NCBI RefSeq assembly: GCF_000219215.1
Contig: NC_015723.1
Coordinates: 248,001-312,000 of the forward strand
From: Cupriavidus necator N-1
Lineage (GTDB): Bacteria; Pseudomonadota; Gammaproteobacteria; Burkholderiales; Burkholderiaceae
Length of the DNA stretch: 64,000 bases
Direction of reading: 5' to 3'
A program made the position numbers and the translations under genes. Numbering within the stretch: position 1 is the stretch's first letter; each line of letters opens with the position of its first letter. Of this stretch, positions 55,094 through 64,000 are shown piece by piece. Under the pieces are notes generated by a model that saw nothing but the letters and a program-made list of their open reading frames with translations, made no database searches and was not told the origin of the DNA.

Positions 55094-55756
55094 TTGACAA
55101 TCAACAGCTTCGTAACCGCGGACACCAGTGGTGCGAGTGATGAAGCGATGGTGCTGATCGTTGATGACGACGCGATGCTTCGCGGCGCGTTGGAGAACCT
55201 CTTCCGATCAGTCGGGATGCGCGTCGCACTGTTCGCATCCGCTGCCGAACTGCTAGCATTCGCGTTCCCGGACGCGCCCACTTGCCTTCTGCTCGACGTC
55301 AGGCTCCGCGGGCAGAGTGGCCTGGACCTGCAGACCCGGCTGTCCCAAATGGGCATCCAGGTCCCAATCATTTTTATGACTGGTTACGGCGACATCCCCA
55401 TGACCGTTGCCGCTATGAAGGCTGGTGCTGAGGATTTTCTGGCGAAGCCATTCCGCGAGCAGGACCTGCTCGATGCCGTGGCCGCCGCCTTGCAAAAGGA
55501 TCAGCATCGCCGCCATGGCATGCGTAAGCTGGATGAACTGCGAGCCAGCTACCAGAGCCTGACGCCGCGTGAGGCCGAGGTCATGCGCATGGTGGTGGCC
55601 GGTCTGCTGAATAAGCAGATCGCCAGCGAGCTAAGTATCAGCGAGGTCACAGTGAAAATTCATCGCGGCCAGGCCATGCGCAAGATGAAGGCGCGCACCT
55701 TTGCCGAGCTTGTATTGATGGCACAGCAACTCGGCATTTGCGAGGCGCCGCATTGA
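55094..55756 (+). CDS. FixJ/NarL-type response regulator, copy 2
   Basis: 220-residue regulator. The receiver has LIVDDDAMLRGALENLFRSV and phospho-acceptor Asp68 in LLLDVRLRGQSGLD, with the Lys in FLAKPFREQDLLDA. The LuxR-type HTH is LTPREAEVMRMVVAGLLNKQ and LSISEVTVKIHRGQAMRKMK. The TTG start has GGAG 7 bp upstream. The histidine kinase gene that follows is convergent (22 bp between stops) and is the obvious candidate partner. Confidence 0.9.
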   Translation: MTINSFVTADTSGASDEAMVLIVDDDAMLRGALENLFRSVGMRVALFASAAELLAFAFPDAPTCLLLDVRLRGQSGLDLQTRLSQMGIQVPIIFMTGYGDIPMTVAAMKAGAEDFLAKPFREQDLLDAVAAALQKDQHRRHGMRKLDELRASYQSLTPREAEVMRMVVAGLLNKQIASELSISEVTVKIHRGQAMRKMKARTFAELVLMAQQLGICEAPH

Positions 55757-55777
55757 GCCCCTGTAGCCTCCCGCGGT

Positions 55778-58700
55778 CTAGTCCTGAGGCGGCAGGGTGA
55801 ACTGAAACACGGCCCCGCAAGGCACATTGGGGCTCGCCCACAGCCGCCCTCCGTGTGCCTCGACGATCAACCGGCAGATCGCCAGGCCCATGCCAAGACC
55901 CTCCGCCTTGGTAGTGAAGAAGGTCTGGAAAACCCGCTCCAGATCTTGCGGCTCCAGCCCGATGCCAGCATCCTGAACGGCAACCAGCACAGCCCCCGAT
56001 GCGTCGAGGCGCGACCGAATCAGCAGTTCCCGCGGCCGCTCTGCCACCTCTTTCATTGCCTCGATGCTATTCATCATCAGGTTCAGGAGCACCTGCTGCA
56101 ACTGCACCCGGTCACCCACAACCGGCGGCAGGTCAGGCGCCAGCTCCGTCCGGGGCAGGACTTGATGGCGGCCTACCTCTCCCTGGATGAGGGCAATCGT
56201 GTCTTCGATAAGGGTGTTCATGTCAAGGCGCGCCGTGACGGCGGCCGTCTTCTTAAGCAGCGCACGCATGCCTCCAATCACTGCGCCAGCCCGATGGCCA
56301 TCCTGAACGATGCGCCCCAACGTCTCTCGCACCTCGGCGAGATCGGGCGGCTGGCGAGCGAGCCAGCGCAGGGCCGCATTGGCGTTGGTGACGATGGCGG
56401 CCAGTGGCTGGTTGACCTCGTGAGCGATCGACGCGGTCAGCGCGTTCAACGTCGTCACGCGGGTAACGTGTGCCAGTTCGGCCTGTGCCTGGTGCAGCGC
56501 CTCCTCTGCGCGCTTGCGCTCGGTTAGGTCAAGTATGTAGGAGACACCTTGGTCCCCACCCTCTTCGAATGTCGCGCACCCTAGCAGAACGAGCACGCGG
56601 CTTCCATCCTTGCGGAAGAACTCTTTTTCGAACGGCGGCAAGGTCCCGCTGATCCGAAGGTCCTGGAGCAACCGTGCGTCACGCTCGCGCCAATCCGGGG
56701 GCGTCAGGTCCGTCCAGCGCAAGGGGGCCGAGGCGAGGTCCTCGCGATCGTAGCCCAGCATGCGGAGGAACGCGTCATTGGCCTCGAGGATTCGGCCGTC
56801 CAGGTGCCAGATGCAGATCCCGATGATGTTGGCCTCAACCAGGCGCTGGATCTTCGCTTCGCGTTGTGCGAGATCCCGATACAAACAAGTAATCTCCAGG
56901 GCGATCGCGGCCTGCGAGGCGAGCATCTTCAGTACGGCGGTTCGGCTCGGCGCGAAGACGCGTGGCGAGAGGTTGTTCTCGAGGTAGAGCACCCCGATGA
57001 GCTTGGCCTGTGTGAGCAATGGCAGGCAAAGAATCGATCGGGCATGATGCTGCAGAATGTATGGATCGGCGGAAAATGGGTTCTGTGTTGCGGCATTGTC
57101 GAGAATGATGTTCTCGCGGGTGCGCAGGACATAGTGGAGCATCGATACCGGCAGCGCAGTCGCAGTCACGCTCTCGTCGCGCAGCTGCACCGTGACAATA
57201 TCGCCACTGGTCGTAGCCTCTGCTGCGATGCGCTGCTCGGCCCCTCGGGGCAGGATCAGCAGTCCCCGTACCGCGCCGGCCTGTTCAATCGCGGTGCGCA
57301 TGAGTGTGTCGAGTAATTTGTCCAGGACGATCTCGCCGGACACGGCTTGCGACACGGCAATCACGGTGGCGAGGTCCAGGTGTTCGACCGGCGCCCCGAT
57401 CGTCGTCGTCGGTGCCGGTGCTCGCTCTTCCCCCCAGAGGTGCGGATACAATGCATCGAGTTGCCGCACCTTGCCGCCGGCGCCCCAGCGGAGATAGCCA
57501 TGGCGGGCATCCTGCAAATACACGCGGGCAACCTTTTCAAAGCCACGCGCAGCATAGAATCGCGCGGCCAGCTCGTTGGCGAGTGCCTGGTTATGGATGA
57601 AATCATTGTCCTGCGCGGAGCGGATGGCCTGCTCGTAGAGGCGCATTGCATCAACTTCGCGCCCATCGAGGCGGGCGATTTCCGCGCCAACCAATGCGGC
57701 TCTGTTCTCGAAATTCTCCGGACAATGCTCGGACCAGACAAGGAGCTGGCGATGATGTGCGGCCAATGCCTCCAGGTGCCGGGTCCGTTCTGGCGCGGCG
57801 GCCGTGCCGCAACATGCGGCCCGCGCCAACGCTGCGTAGAGGTGGTATTCCGCCTGCTCGAAGAACGATGGCGATGTCCAGAGGAGACTTTCTGCCCTGT
57901 CCGCCGCCGTTATGGCGGCTGCGTGGTCGTCGGCGAGGAAGCGTGCCTGCAATTTTCGGATCCAGTACCAGCAGGTGGCGAGGGCGGGGCCCGGAGCCTC
58001 ATCCAGATACCGCTCAAACTGCTCCTCGTTGAAATCATCATCATCGAAGACGCCGAACACCGGGGTCAGTCCGCGCAGAGTTCGCGCTAGCTGGAGCTGG
58101 GGGGTGACCCGGTCGACGGCGAGACCGAAGCTCGCGCGGCGCGCGAAGCCGATCGTGGCCTCAGCTTCATTCTGCACCTCGGCAAGCGGATCGCCGCAGG
58201 CGAGCAACTGCGTAATGAGGTTGTTGCGTGCGAAGGACGCGTAGGTAAGGTCACCAAGCTTGCTGGCCACGTCGAAAGCGCGCCGCACCAGGCTGCGCGC
58301 GGCACGGATGGGTTGCGTCCATTGCATCACGTGGCCGCCGAAAGCCTGGTAGACGCGGGCCCTGAAGCGGTCCAGCCCGCGCTGCTCGACCAGGTTCAGG
58401 CCGAGCTGGCCGAAGCGGAATGCCGCCTTGTAGTCGCCGGACCGAGGCCCCAGGAGCATGCCGAGCCAGGTATAGGCGAGGCACGACGCGTCGCTGTTGC
58501 CATGCTCGAGGCTGAGGTTTGCCATCCGCCCGATGATGAGGGAGCCCAGGTTCACGTCGGTGTACCAGGCCGGCAGCATCAGCGCGGTCAGGACATCCAT
58601 GGTCTCGCACGCGACCGCATTGGTCATCATCGGCAGGTCGAGCAGCGCCTCGATCGGGCGGTCGCCAAGTTGCCGCCACATCCGGTCGTATTCCTGCAGA

Positions 58701-61285
58701 ACCTCCTCATCTGTCGGGTGTGCCGAACACTGGACGCCGGCGCGGTACAGGTAGTCGAGGCCCACCTCGACGGCGCGCTCGCGCTGGCCGAGGGCCAGAA
58801 ACAGCTCCAGCCGCAGCTGGGTGACGGAGGCCAGATCGGGGAGGCTGGCGGCACGGCACGCAAGCTCGGCCAGGCGCGCGTCCGCCGCGGCCGGCGCGCC
58901 GGTCAGAAATTCGCATTCGGCGAGGTGGAACTCGAGCGCGAAAGCAAACTTGGGCCGGCGCTTCCAGGCGTCCCCCTGCATGAGCGCTTCACCGGCGGTG
59001 AGATAGGTCAGCGCCGAGGCGTAGGCCGTGGACGCCTTGGCGCGCTGGCCGGCGAGCAGATTCAGCTCGGCCACTTGCTCCCGCTCCTCGGCCGCGGTGA
59101 TAAGGTCGGCGCCACGGTTGAGCTGGCCGACGATCTCGAAGACACGCTCCGCTATTGCCTCAGGCGGCGTGCCCGCAGCGAGCCGTCTGCCAATAGCGAG
59201 GTGCGCTGCCGGCCGCGCGTCTTCAGGAATCAGCGCGTAGGCCGCCTCCTGGATACGATCGTGCTGGAATCGGTAGGTATTTCCCAAATGCAACACAAGT
59301 CCGGCACGTACTGCCGGCCACAGAGCCGCGTCCAGCACCGCCTCGCTGGCATCCTGGACCATGGCCAGGGTAGCGATCGCCGCGTCATTACCGAGACACG
59401 CCAACTGCTTCAGGGCGCTACGGGTCGCCGCTGGAAGGCGCCTCAGCTTGGCGAGCATGAGATCGACCACATTGTCGGTGAAGCCCTTGGACCGAATCTG
59501 CTCAAGGTCCCAAGACCAGCGCGCGCCACGATGATCGAAAACAAGCAGCCCCTCTTCGGTCAGGGCGGTAAGGAACTGGATGGCGAAAAATGGGTTACCG
59601 CCAGTCTTCTCCTGCACCAGGCGGGCCAGAGGTGCGGCGTCCCCAGGTGCGCAATGCAAGGCATCGACGATGAGTCTGCTTACATCTTCGAACCCAAGGG
59701 GGGAAAGTGCGATGTCATTTACCCGCCCCCCGGCCTGGCGGATTGCCGACAATCGCAGTAGCAACGGATGTCCGGGCTTGACGTCGTCATTCCGATAGGC
59801 TCCGATCAGCAGCACGTGGCGTACCTCCGGCTGGGTCGCCAGATACTCGAGCAGATCGAGTGTTGCCGCGTCCAGCCACTGCAGGTCGTCGAGAAAGAGT
59901 GCCAGCGGATGCGCGGGTTGGGCAAAGACGGCAAGCAGGCGCTGGAAAACCATCTGGAATCGGTGCTGCTCGTCGCGCGGCGGCAGCTCCGGAACCGGCG
60001 CCTGCGGCCCCAGAATCAGCCCGAGCTCGGGTATGAGCGGCACCATGAGGCCGCCATTCGGGCCCAGCGCCTGCGCCAGTGTGGCGCGCCAGGGCGCCAA
60101 GTCGGCCTCGCTCTTGCCCAGCAGTGGGCGGATCAGATTCTGGAAAGCCTGTGCCAACGTCGCATACGGGATGTCGCGCTTGTATTGATCGAACTTGCCC
60201 GAGGCAAAGAGGCCATTCCTGAGAGCCAGTGCGCTGCGCAACGCAAACACGACCGAGGTCTTCCCGATACCGGCGTAGCCGGAGACCAGCACAATCTCCG
60301 GCGTGCCCTGGGTTACTACCCTGTCGAAGGCAGCGAGCAAGGTCTCAATCTCGCGCTCCCGTCCGTAGAGCCGTTCCGGAATCAACGGCCGATCAGGCAG
60401 GTCATGCTCGCCAAGCGGGAAGGTGTCAACGCGTCCCAGGCTTTCCCATGCGGTCAGGCTGCGCCGTAGATCGGCCTCCAGTCCGGCTGCCGTCTGGTAG
60501 CGCTCCTCCGCCGTCTTGGCGAGCAGCTTCATCACGATGGCGGAGAGCAAGGCCGGGATCGACGGTATCCGCTCCGCCGGCGGTACTGGCTGCCGGGCGA
60601 GATGACTGTGCAGCAGATCCATCGGGTCGTCGGTGGCAAACGGCAGCACGCCGGTGAGCATTTGGTAGAGCGTGACGCCAAGCGAATAGAGGTCGCTGCG
60701 CGCGTCGATTGGCCGGTTCATGCGTCCGGTCTGCTCGGGGGCCATGTAGGCCAGCGTGCCGGCGATCTCTTCCGGTGGCGCCAGTCCCTGGCGCTCGCGC
60801 GACAGGCGCGTGGCAATGCCGAAGCCTGTCAGCCGCGCCTCGCCAAGGGCATCATTCACCAGGATATGGGCCGGCTTGAGGTCCTTGTGAATAAGGCCCC
60901 GCTGATGGAGCTGGTCCAGGGCCGCGGCGATGCTGATCGCCTGGCGCAAGAAACGGCCCCCTTCCATGGGGGCGCCCAGTAGCCCGGCAAGCGGCTCGCC
61001 GCCGGGGTCCTCAAGCAGCAAAACAGTCCGACCATGTTCCCCCACAAGCGCTAGCGGCCGCACTGCCCAACTGCCGTCCAGCTCACCCTTCAAGCCGTAT
61101 TCGTGAGCGAGGCGAGCGAGGGTAGAGGGGGGCGGGTGCTCGGCTGCGGGCCACACAGCCAGTACAGCTTTCGGCTCGCCTTCCGGACCGAGGAGCCAGC
61201 CTCGACCGACAACGCGATCGCCGTCCTCCCATGCGACCTGGAAGCCGACGCCCGTCTCAGTGCCGAAGGAAAACAATGAGTTCAT
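55778..61285 (-). CDS. Giant sensor: kinase-like / AAA ATPase / GAF / PAS / histidine kinase
   Basis: 1835 residues from the ATG at 61285; an open frame continues upstream to 61660 but is Arg-rich and unlikely. Domains in order: Ser/Thr-kinase-like (about 1-260) with HKDLKP near 132, but GFG instead of DFG near 152 and no clear VAIK lysine; AAA ATPase (about 305-600) with Walker A GYAGIGKTS near 333 and Walker B LALFLDDLQW near 458; a long TPR-like helical region; GAF (about 1300-1465); PAS (about 1475-1600); and a histidine kinase with H-box SIAHEVNQPLAAIV near 1619, N-box LLNLMMNSIEAM and GLGMGLAICRLIVEAHGG. This architecture is a known trifunctional family. There is no membrane segment, so it probably senses a cytoplasmic signal. 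Confidence 0.9.
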   Translation of the reverse strand: MNSLFSFGTETGVGFQVAWEDGDRVVGRGWLLGPEGEPKAVLAVWPAAEHPPPSTLARLAHEYGLKGELDGSWAVRPLALVGEHGRTVLLLEDPGGEPLAGLLGAPMEGGRFLRQAISIAAALDQLHQRGLIHKDLKPAHILVNDALGEARLTGFGIATRLSRERQGLAPPEEIAGTLAYMAPEQTGRMNRPIDARSDLYSLGVTLYQMLTGVLPFATDDPMDLLHSHLARQPVPPAERIPSIPALLSAIVMKLLAKTAEERYQTAAGLEADLRRSLTAWESLGRVDTFPLGEHDLPDRPLIPERLYGREREIETLLAAFDRVVTQGTPEIVLVSGYAGIGKTSVVFALRSALALRNGLFASGKFDQYKRDIPYATLAQAFQNLIRPLLGKSEADLAPWRATLAQALGPNGGLMVPLIPELGLILGPQAPVPELPPRDEQHRFQMVFQRLLAVFAQPAHPLALFLDDLQWLDAATLDLLEYLATQPEVRHVLLIGAYRNDDVKPGHPLLLRLSAIRQAGGRVNDIALSPLGFEDVSRLIVDALHCAPGDAAPLARLVQEKTGGNPFFAIQFLTALTEEGLLVFDHRGARWSWDLEQIRSKGFTDNVVDLMLAKLRRLPAATRSALKQLACLGNDAAIATLAMVQDASEAVLDAALWPAVRAGLVLHLGNTYRFQHDRIQEAAYALIPEDARPAAHLAIGRRLAAGTPPEAIAERVFEIVGQLNRGADLITAAEEREQVAELNLLAGQRAKASTAYASALTYLTAGEALMQGDAWKRRPKFAFALEFHLAECEFLTGAPAAADARLAELACRAASLPDLASVTQLRLELFLALGQRERAVEVGLDYLYRAGVQCSAHPTDEEVLQEYDRMWRQLGDRPIEALLDLPMMTNAVACETMDVLTALMLPAWYTDVNLGSLIIGRMANLSLEHGNSDASCLAYTWLGMLLGPRSGDYKAAFRFGQLGLNLVEQRGLDRFRARVYQAFGGHVMQWTQPIRAARSLVRRAFDVASKLGDLTYASFARNNLITQLLACGDPLAEVQNEAEATIGFARRASFGLAVDRVTPQLQLARTLRGLTPVFGVFDDDDFNEEQFERYLDEAPGPALATCWYWIRKLQARFLADDHAAAITAADRAESLLWTSPSFFEQAEYHLYAALARAACCGTAAAPERTRHLEALAAHHRQLLVWSEHCPENFENRAALVGAEIARLDGREVDAMRLYEQAIRSAQDNDFIHNQALANELAARFYAARGFEKVARVYLQDARHGYLRWGAGGKVRQLDALYPHLWGEERAPAPTTTIGAPVEHLDLATVIAVSQAVSGEIVLDKLLDTLMRTAIEQAGAVRGLLILPRGAEQRIAAEATTSGDIVTVQLRDESVTATALPVSMLHYVLRTRENIILDNAATQNPFSADPYILQHHARSILCLPLLTQAKLIGVLYLENNLSPRVFAPSRTAVLKMLASQAAIALEITCLYRDLAQREAKIQRLVEANIIGICIWHLDGRILEANDAFLRMLGYDREDLASAPLRWTDLTPPDWRERDARLLQDLRISGTLPPFEKEFFRKDGSRVLVLLGCATFEEGGDQGVSYILDLTERKRAEEALHQAQAELAHVTRVTTLNALTASIAHEVNQPLAAIVTNANAALRWLARQPPDLAEVRETLGRIVQDGHRAGAVIGGMRALLKKTAAVTARLDMNTLIEDTIALIQGEVGRHQVLPRTELAPDLPPVVGDRVQLQQVLLNLMMNSIEAMKEVAERPRELLIRSRLDASGAVLVAVQDAGIGLEPQDLERVFQTFFTTKAEGLGMGLAICRLIVEAHGGRLWASPNVPCGAVFQFTLPPQD

Positions 61286-61753
61286 CTGCCGTGTTCCGCT
61301 CTCAAGTCGATAACTGCCGGTGTTTCCGGACCGGATGCATCGAACCAATGTCTCCGCAACTGTCGTACCGGTGAGCTGGTCACGGCGGCCGAGTGAAGCA
61401 ATTTTGCCACGTGGACGCCTTAACGGTTCGCGTGTCTGCCTTGCGCCACATGTCTTCCACCAGGCACGCCACGAAGCCCGATTCACAAAGAGTGCGAGCT
61501 GCTGCACCTTCTGCCGCATTGGCAGGCGGAGCCTTTGCCAATGTACTTGATCTATCCCTATGCCCGCTTCTACCCAGCAAGACTTCGGCTCTTTGTCGAC
61601 GCAGTGCGCCAGGGAATATCCGGCATGGGCGTTGTCGACCTGCCGAGCGCGAGGCGTCACGGCGGCGAGCGGACTCGCCGGCCCGGGCAGTAGCTTAAAG
61701 AAACCCGGTGGCGCGCGTTCCCTGCGTGGGCAGGCATCCCACGCAGGCCTGGC
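61286..61753. other. Intergenic region between the giant kinase and the OYE gene
   Basis: About 470 bp. It contains the kinase promoter region and, at the far end, the hairpin behind the OYE gene. No supported gene; the minus-strand open frame is an upstream extension of the kinase frame. Confidence 0.5.
61721..61747 (-). terminator. Probable terminator of the OYE gene
   Basis: CCTGCGTGGG at 61721-61730 and CCCACGCAGG at 61738-61747 form a perfect 10-bp stem with a 7-nt loop, 6 bp beyond the OYE stop codon. A T-rich stretch follows on the minus strand after a further GC-rich spacer. Confidence 0.6.
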
Positions 61754-62866
61754 TCAGGTAGCACTCGGATAGTCGATGTAGCCACTGGCCCCGCCGCCAA
61801 AGAAGGAAGCGGTGTCGGGCGTATTCAGCGGCAAGCCGTTCCGGAAGCGCGCTGGCAAGTCAGGGTTGGCAATGAACGGACGGCCAAAGGCGATGATGTC
61901 CGCACGTCCGTCGGCAAGCGCCTGTTCCGCGCTGTCGCGGTCGTAGCCGCCAGCGAGCATCAGCACGCCGCGGTATTCCGTGCGCAGTTGCCGAATGATC
62001 GCGTCCCAGCGCGGATCGGTGTCATCGTCCTTGTCGGTTCCGACCATGGCCGGCTCGACCAGATGCAAGTAGGCCATGCGCCGCTCGCTCAGCGCGCGCA
62101 CAATGTGGCCGAAGGTGGCCTCTGGGGTGTCATCGCCCATGCCCATGAAGCGGCCCATTGGCGTCAGCCGCACGGCAACCCGCGAAGCCCCGATTTCCGC
62201 AATGACGGCGTCGACGACTTCGAGCAGCAGACGAGACCGGTTCTCGATGCTGCCGCCATAGGCGTCAGTACGCGCGTTGCTGTTGGAGTTGATGAACTGG
62301 TCGAGGAGGTAACCGTTGCCGGCGTGGATCTCGACCCCGTCCATGCCTGCCCTGATGGCGTTGCGGGCGGAACGCCGGTAGTCCTCCACGATGTCGCGAA
62401 TGCCCGAGGTGGTCAACGGCTGGGGAACCGGTACGTCGCCCCAGACACCGTTGCCGCTTTCGTCCAGAATGAACGTCTTTCCAGGCACAGGCAGCGCACT
62501 GGGTGCCACGGGCAGCGCACCATCAGGCTGGAAGACCGGGTGAGATACGCGACCGACGTGCCAGAGTTGCAGAAAGATGGTGCCGCCGCCCTCATGCACG
62601 GCATCACTGATGGCACGCCAGCCCTGCACCTGTTCTCCGGAGTGGATCCCCGGCGTCCAGGCGTAGCCCTGGCCTTGCTGTGAGATTTGCGTTGCTTCCG
62701 TGACGATCAGTGCTGCGCTGGCGCGTTGGCGGTAATACTCGACATTCATCGCGGTCGGAACGTTGCCCGGTTGGCCCGCCCGGGAGCGCGTCAACGGCGC
62801 CATCGCGACGCGGTGCGAGAGCGTATGGTTGCCAATGTGAACGGGGGTCATCAGATGCTTGGTCAC
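61754..62866 (-). CDS. Old Yellow Enzyme family alkene reductase
   Basis: 370-residue FMN flavoprotein of the NemA/OYE type, reducing activated C=C bonds with NADPH. The start has HIGNHTLSHRVAMAPLTRSR; the middle has EATQISQQGQGYAWTPGIHS and GVEIHAGNGYLLDQFINSNS (substrate-binding His and Asn); the later RVAVRLTPMG and FGRPFIANPDLPARF complete the barrel. It lies 289 bp downstream of a LysR-type gene on the same strand, likely its regulator. Confidence 0.92.
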   Translation of the reverse strand: MTKHLMTPVHIGNHTLSHRVAMAPLTRSRAGQPGNVPTAMNVEYYRQRASAALIVTEATQISQQGQGYAWTPGIHSGEQVQGWRAISDAVHEGGGTIFLQLWHVGRVSHPVFQPDGALPVAPSALPVPGKTFILDESGNGVWGDVPVPQPLTTSGIRDIVEDYRRSARNAIRAGMDGVEIHAGNGYLLDQFINSNSNARTDAYGGSIENRSRLLLEVVDAVIAEIGASRVAVRLTPMGRFMGMGDDTPEATFGHIVRALSERRMAYLHLVEPAMVGTDKDDDTDPRWDAIIRQLRTEYRGVLMLAGGYDRDSAEQALADGRADIIAFGRPFIANPDLPARFRNGLPLNTPDTASFFGGGASGYIDYPSAT

Positions 62867-63155
62867 GGTAAATCTCCATCAAGTCGGTACGATCAATGCG
62901 GGGCGGCAGGGCAATGCCTGGCGTGCCCGGATCTCGGAAGAGATGGTTCACAGAGTAGGGGCCGGTGCATCCGGCGAGAATCGGTCTGCCGCGCAAAGAA
63001 GCATTGCGTGGGCGGCAAGGTGAGGTTGCGTTGGTTGGGACCCCGGCTGCCGGATGAGTGCTGGACGGCGCACGATGGCTCAGGCGCCGGGTACGGGACC
63101 ATCACAGGATTCCGTGCCACCATGGCCAGTGTTTCGCACTGGCAGTGGCGGGGGG

Positions 63156-64000
63156 CTACCGTGCGGTATCGCCCCGATAAGTCGGCCCGGGAATCTCGCC
63201 AAGAAAGTCGAGAAACGCGCCAATACGCCTTGACCCGCGCTGGTTGGGCAGGAAGAGTGCCGAGATGGCGGAAGTGGCGCGGTTCGGGTTGACGGACCAG
63301 TCATCGAAGAGCGACGTCAGATTTCCGCGCTGGATGTCTTCTGCGACAAGCCAGTCCGGCAACAGCGCGATACCTGTTTCGGACATCACTAGCTCGCGCA
63401 GTACCTCGGAATTGTTGCTTCTGAAGTTGCCACGAACGGGGACTTGCACCTCTTCGCCGTCACGGACAAAGGTCCAGACTTGCTGCCCCACGCCATAGCT
63501 GAACCGCAAGCACTCGTGCCCCGCCAGGTCCAGTGGTGCTGCGGGGAGGCTGTGGCGCAGGAGATAGGCCGGGCTGGCTACTACCTTGCGGCGGAACGTG
63601 CCGATCTGGCGCGCAACCACATCATCCAGCGATGCCGCACTGCCAAGCCGGATGGACAAGTCAATACGCTCGCTAAGCAAGTCCACGATCTCGTCCGTCA
63701 GCGTCACTTCCAGCTCGAGCTTGGGATAACGTGCCAGCAGACCGCCCAGAAAAGGCGCGATGCAACGCCGCCCGAACGCAACCGGCAGCGAGACGCGCAG
63801 TTGGCCGACCGGCGTGTCGCCGCGGTCGGCGATCTGGGCGTCCGCTTCCGCAACGGCATCCAGGATCTTTCGCGCGCGCTGGTAGTAGGCGGCACCGGCA
63901 GCAGAAACCGTGACCTGCCGCGTCGACCGGTTCAATAGGACCGCACCGAGATCTTCCTCGAGACTGTCCATCATGCGCGTCACGGACGAGGTGGCAAGGC
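63156..64000 (-). CDS. LysR-family regulator, 5' end outside window
   Basis: The frame is open to the right edge. Its last visible upstream residues LATSSVTRMMDSLEEDLGAV belong to the second part of a LysR helix-turn-helix, so the start lies outside. The rest is the LysR effector domain (VGQLRVSLPVAFGRRCIAPF; LSERIDLSIRLGSAASLDDV; the C-terminal ALFLPNQRGSRRIGAFLDFL). It is probably the regulator of the adjacent OYE gene. Confidence 0.92.
   Translation of the reverse strand, partial: LATSSVTRMMDSLEEDLGAVLLNRSTRQVTVSAAGAAYYQRARKILDAVAEADAQIADRGDTPVGQLRVSLPVAFGRRCIAPFLGGLLARYPKLELEVTLTDEIVDLLSERIDLSIRLGSAASLDDVVARQIGTFRRKVVASPAYLLRHSLPAAPLDLAGHECLRFSYGVGQQVWTFVRDGEEVQVPVRGNFRSNNSEVLRELVMSETGIALLPDWLVAEDIQRGNLTSLFDDWSVNPNRATSAISALFLPNQRGSRRIGAFLDFLGEIPGPTYRGDTAR

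Noticed and set aside
61286..61660. 125-codon N-terminal extension of the giant kinase
   Set aside because: The extension is Arg/Trp-rich and low in similarity to any domain; the ATG at 61285 starts the recognisable protein.

Overview
The window looks like a piece of a high-GC betaproteobacterial replicon. Gene content and protein style (flhDC-motAB-cheAWRDBYZ, flhBAFG-fliA-flhE, flgNMA, flgBCDEFGHIJKL, Ala-rich proteins, a Porin_4-type porin) point to Cupriavidus/Ralstonia and its relatives; this is inference, with no database search behind it.

Region 1 (1-38134) is a motility and chemotaxis locus. It opens with two chemoreceptor genes that share a nearly identical 625-bp signalling segment, then an unrecognised gene, the master regulator flhDC (both with TTG starts), the stator genes motAB and a complete chemotaxis operon cheA-W-R-D-B-Y-Z. 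An operon of three lipoproteins (CsgG-like, DUF4810, DUF799) sits between cheZ and the export-gate operon flhB-flhA-flhF-flhG-fliA-flhE. Next come flgN-flgM-flgA on the minus strand and flgB to flgJ on the plus strand. An IS110/IS1111-type element with a frameshifted transposase separates flgJ from flgKL. Sigma-28-like promoters with the same spacing (TAAAG-N15-GCCG[A/T]TAA) precede flhB and flgK, and a looser one precedes flgM. FlhDC should switch on the early genes, FliA (sigma-28) the late ones, with FlgM holding FliA until the hook is complete.

Region 2 (38135-46550) is gene-poor, visibly lower in GC in places, and carries decayed genes: a GNAT acetyltransferase, a broken SRAP/YedK-like gene, a DUF2789 gene, a YcaC-like hydrolase, an AraC-type regulator, a FixJ-type response regulator, a stand-alone receiver and what appears to be the first ~20 codons of a catalase gene.

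Region 3 (46553-61285) is a compact accessory unit. Eight minus-strand genes with very short gaps form a probable operon: YcaC-like hydrolase, Tat-type alpha/beta hydrolase, Tat-type amidohydrolase, DoxX protein, MFS transporter, XapX protein, porin and YoaK/DUF1275 protein. Divergent from it is a FixJ-type regulator, followed convergently by an 1835-residue kinase-like/AAA ATPase/GAF/PAS/histidine kinase protein. The YcaC plus FixJ pair occurs twice in the window, in regions 2 and 3, which suggests a duplicated regulatory module. This is my best candidate for an undescribed signal-responsive system. The window ends with an Old Yellow Enzyme gene and a LysR regulator cut by the right edge. I saw no tRNA, rRNA or CRISPR array.
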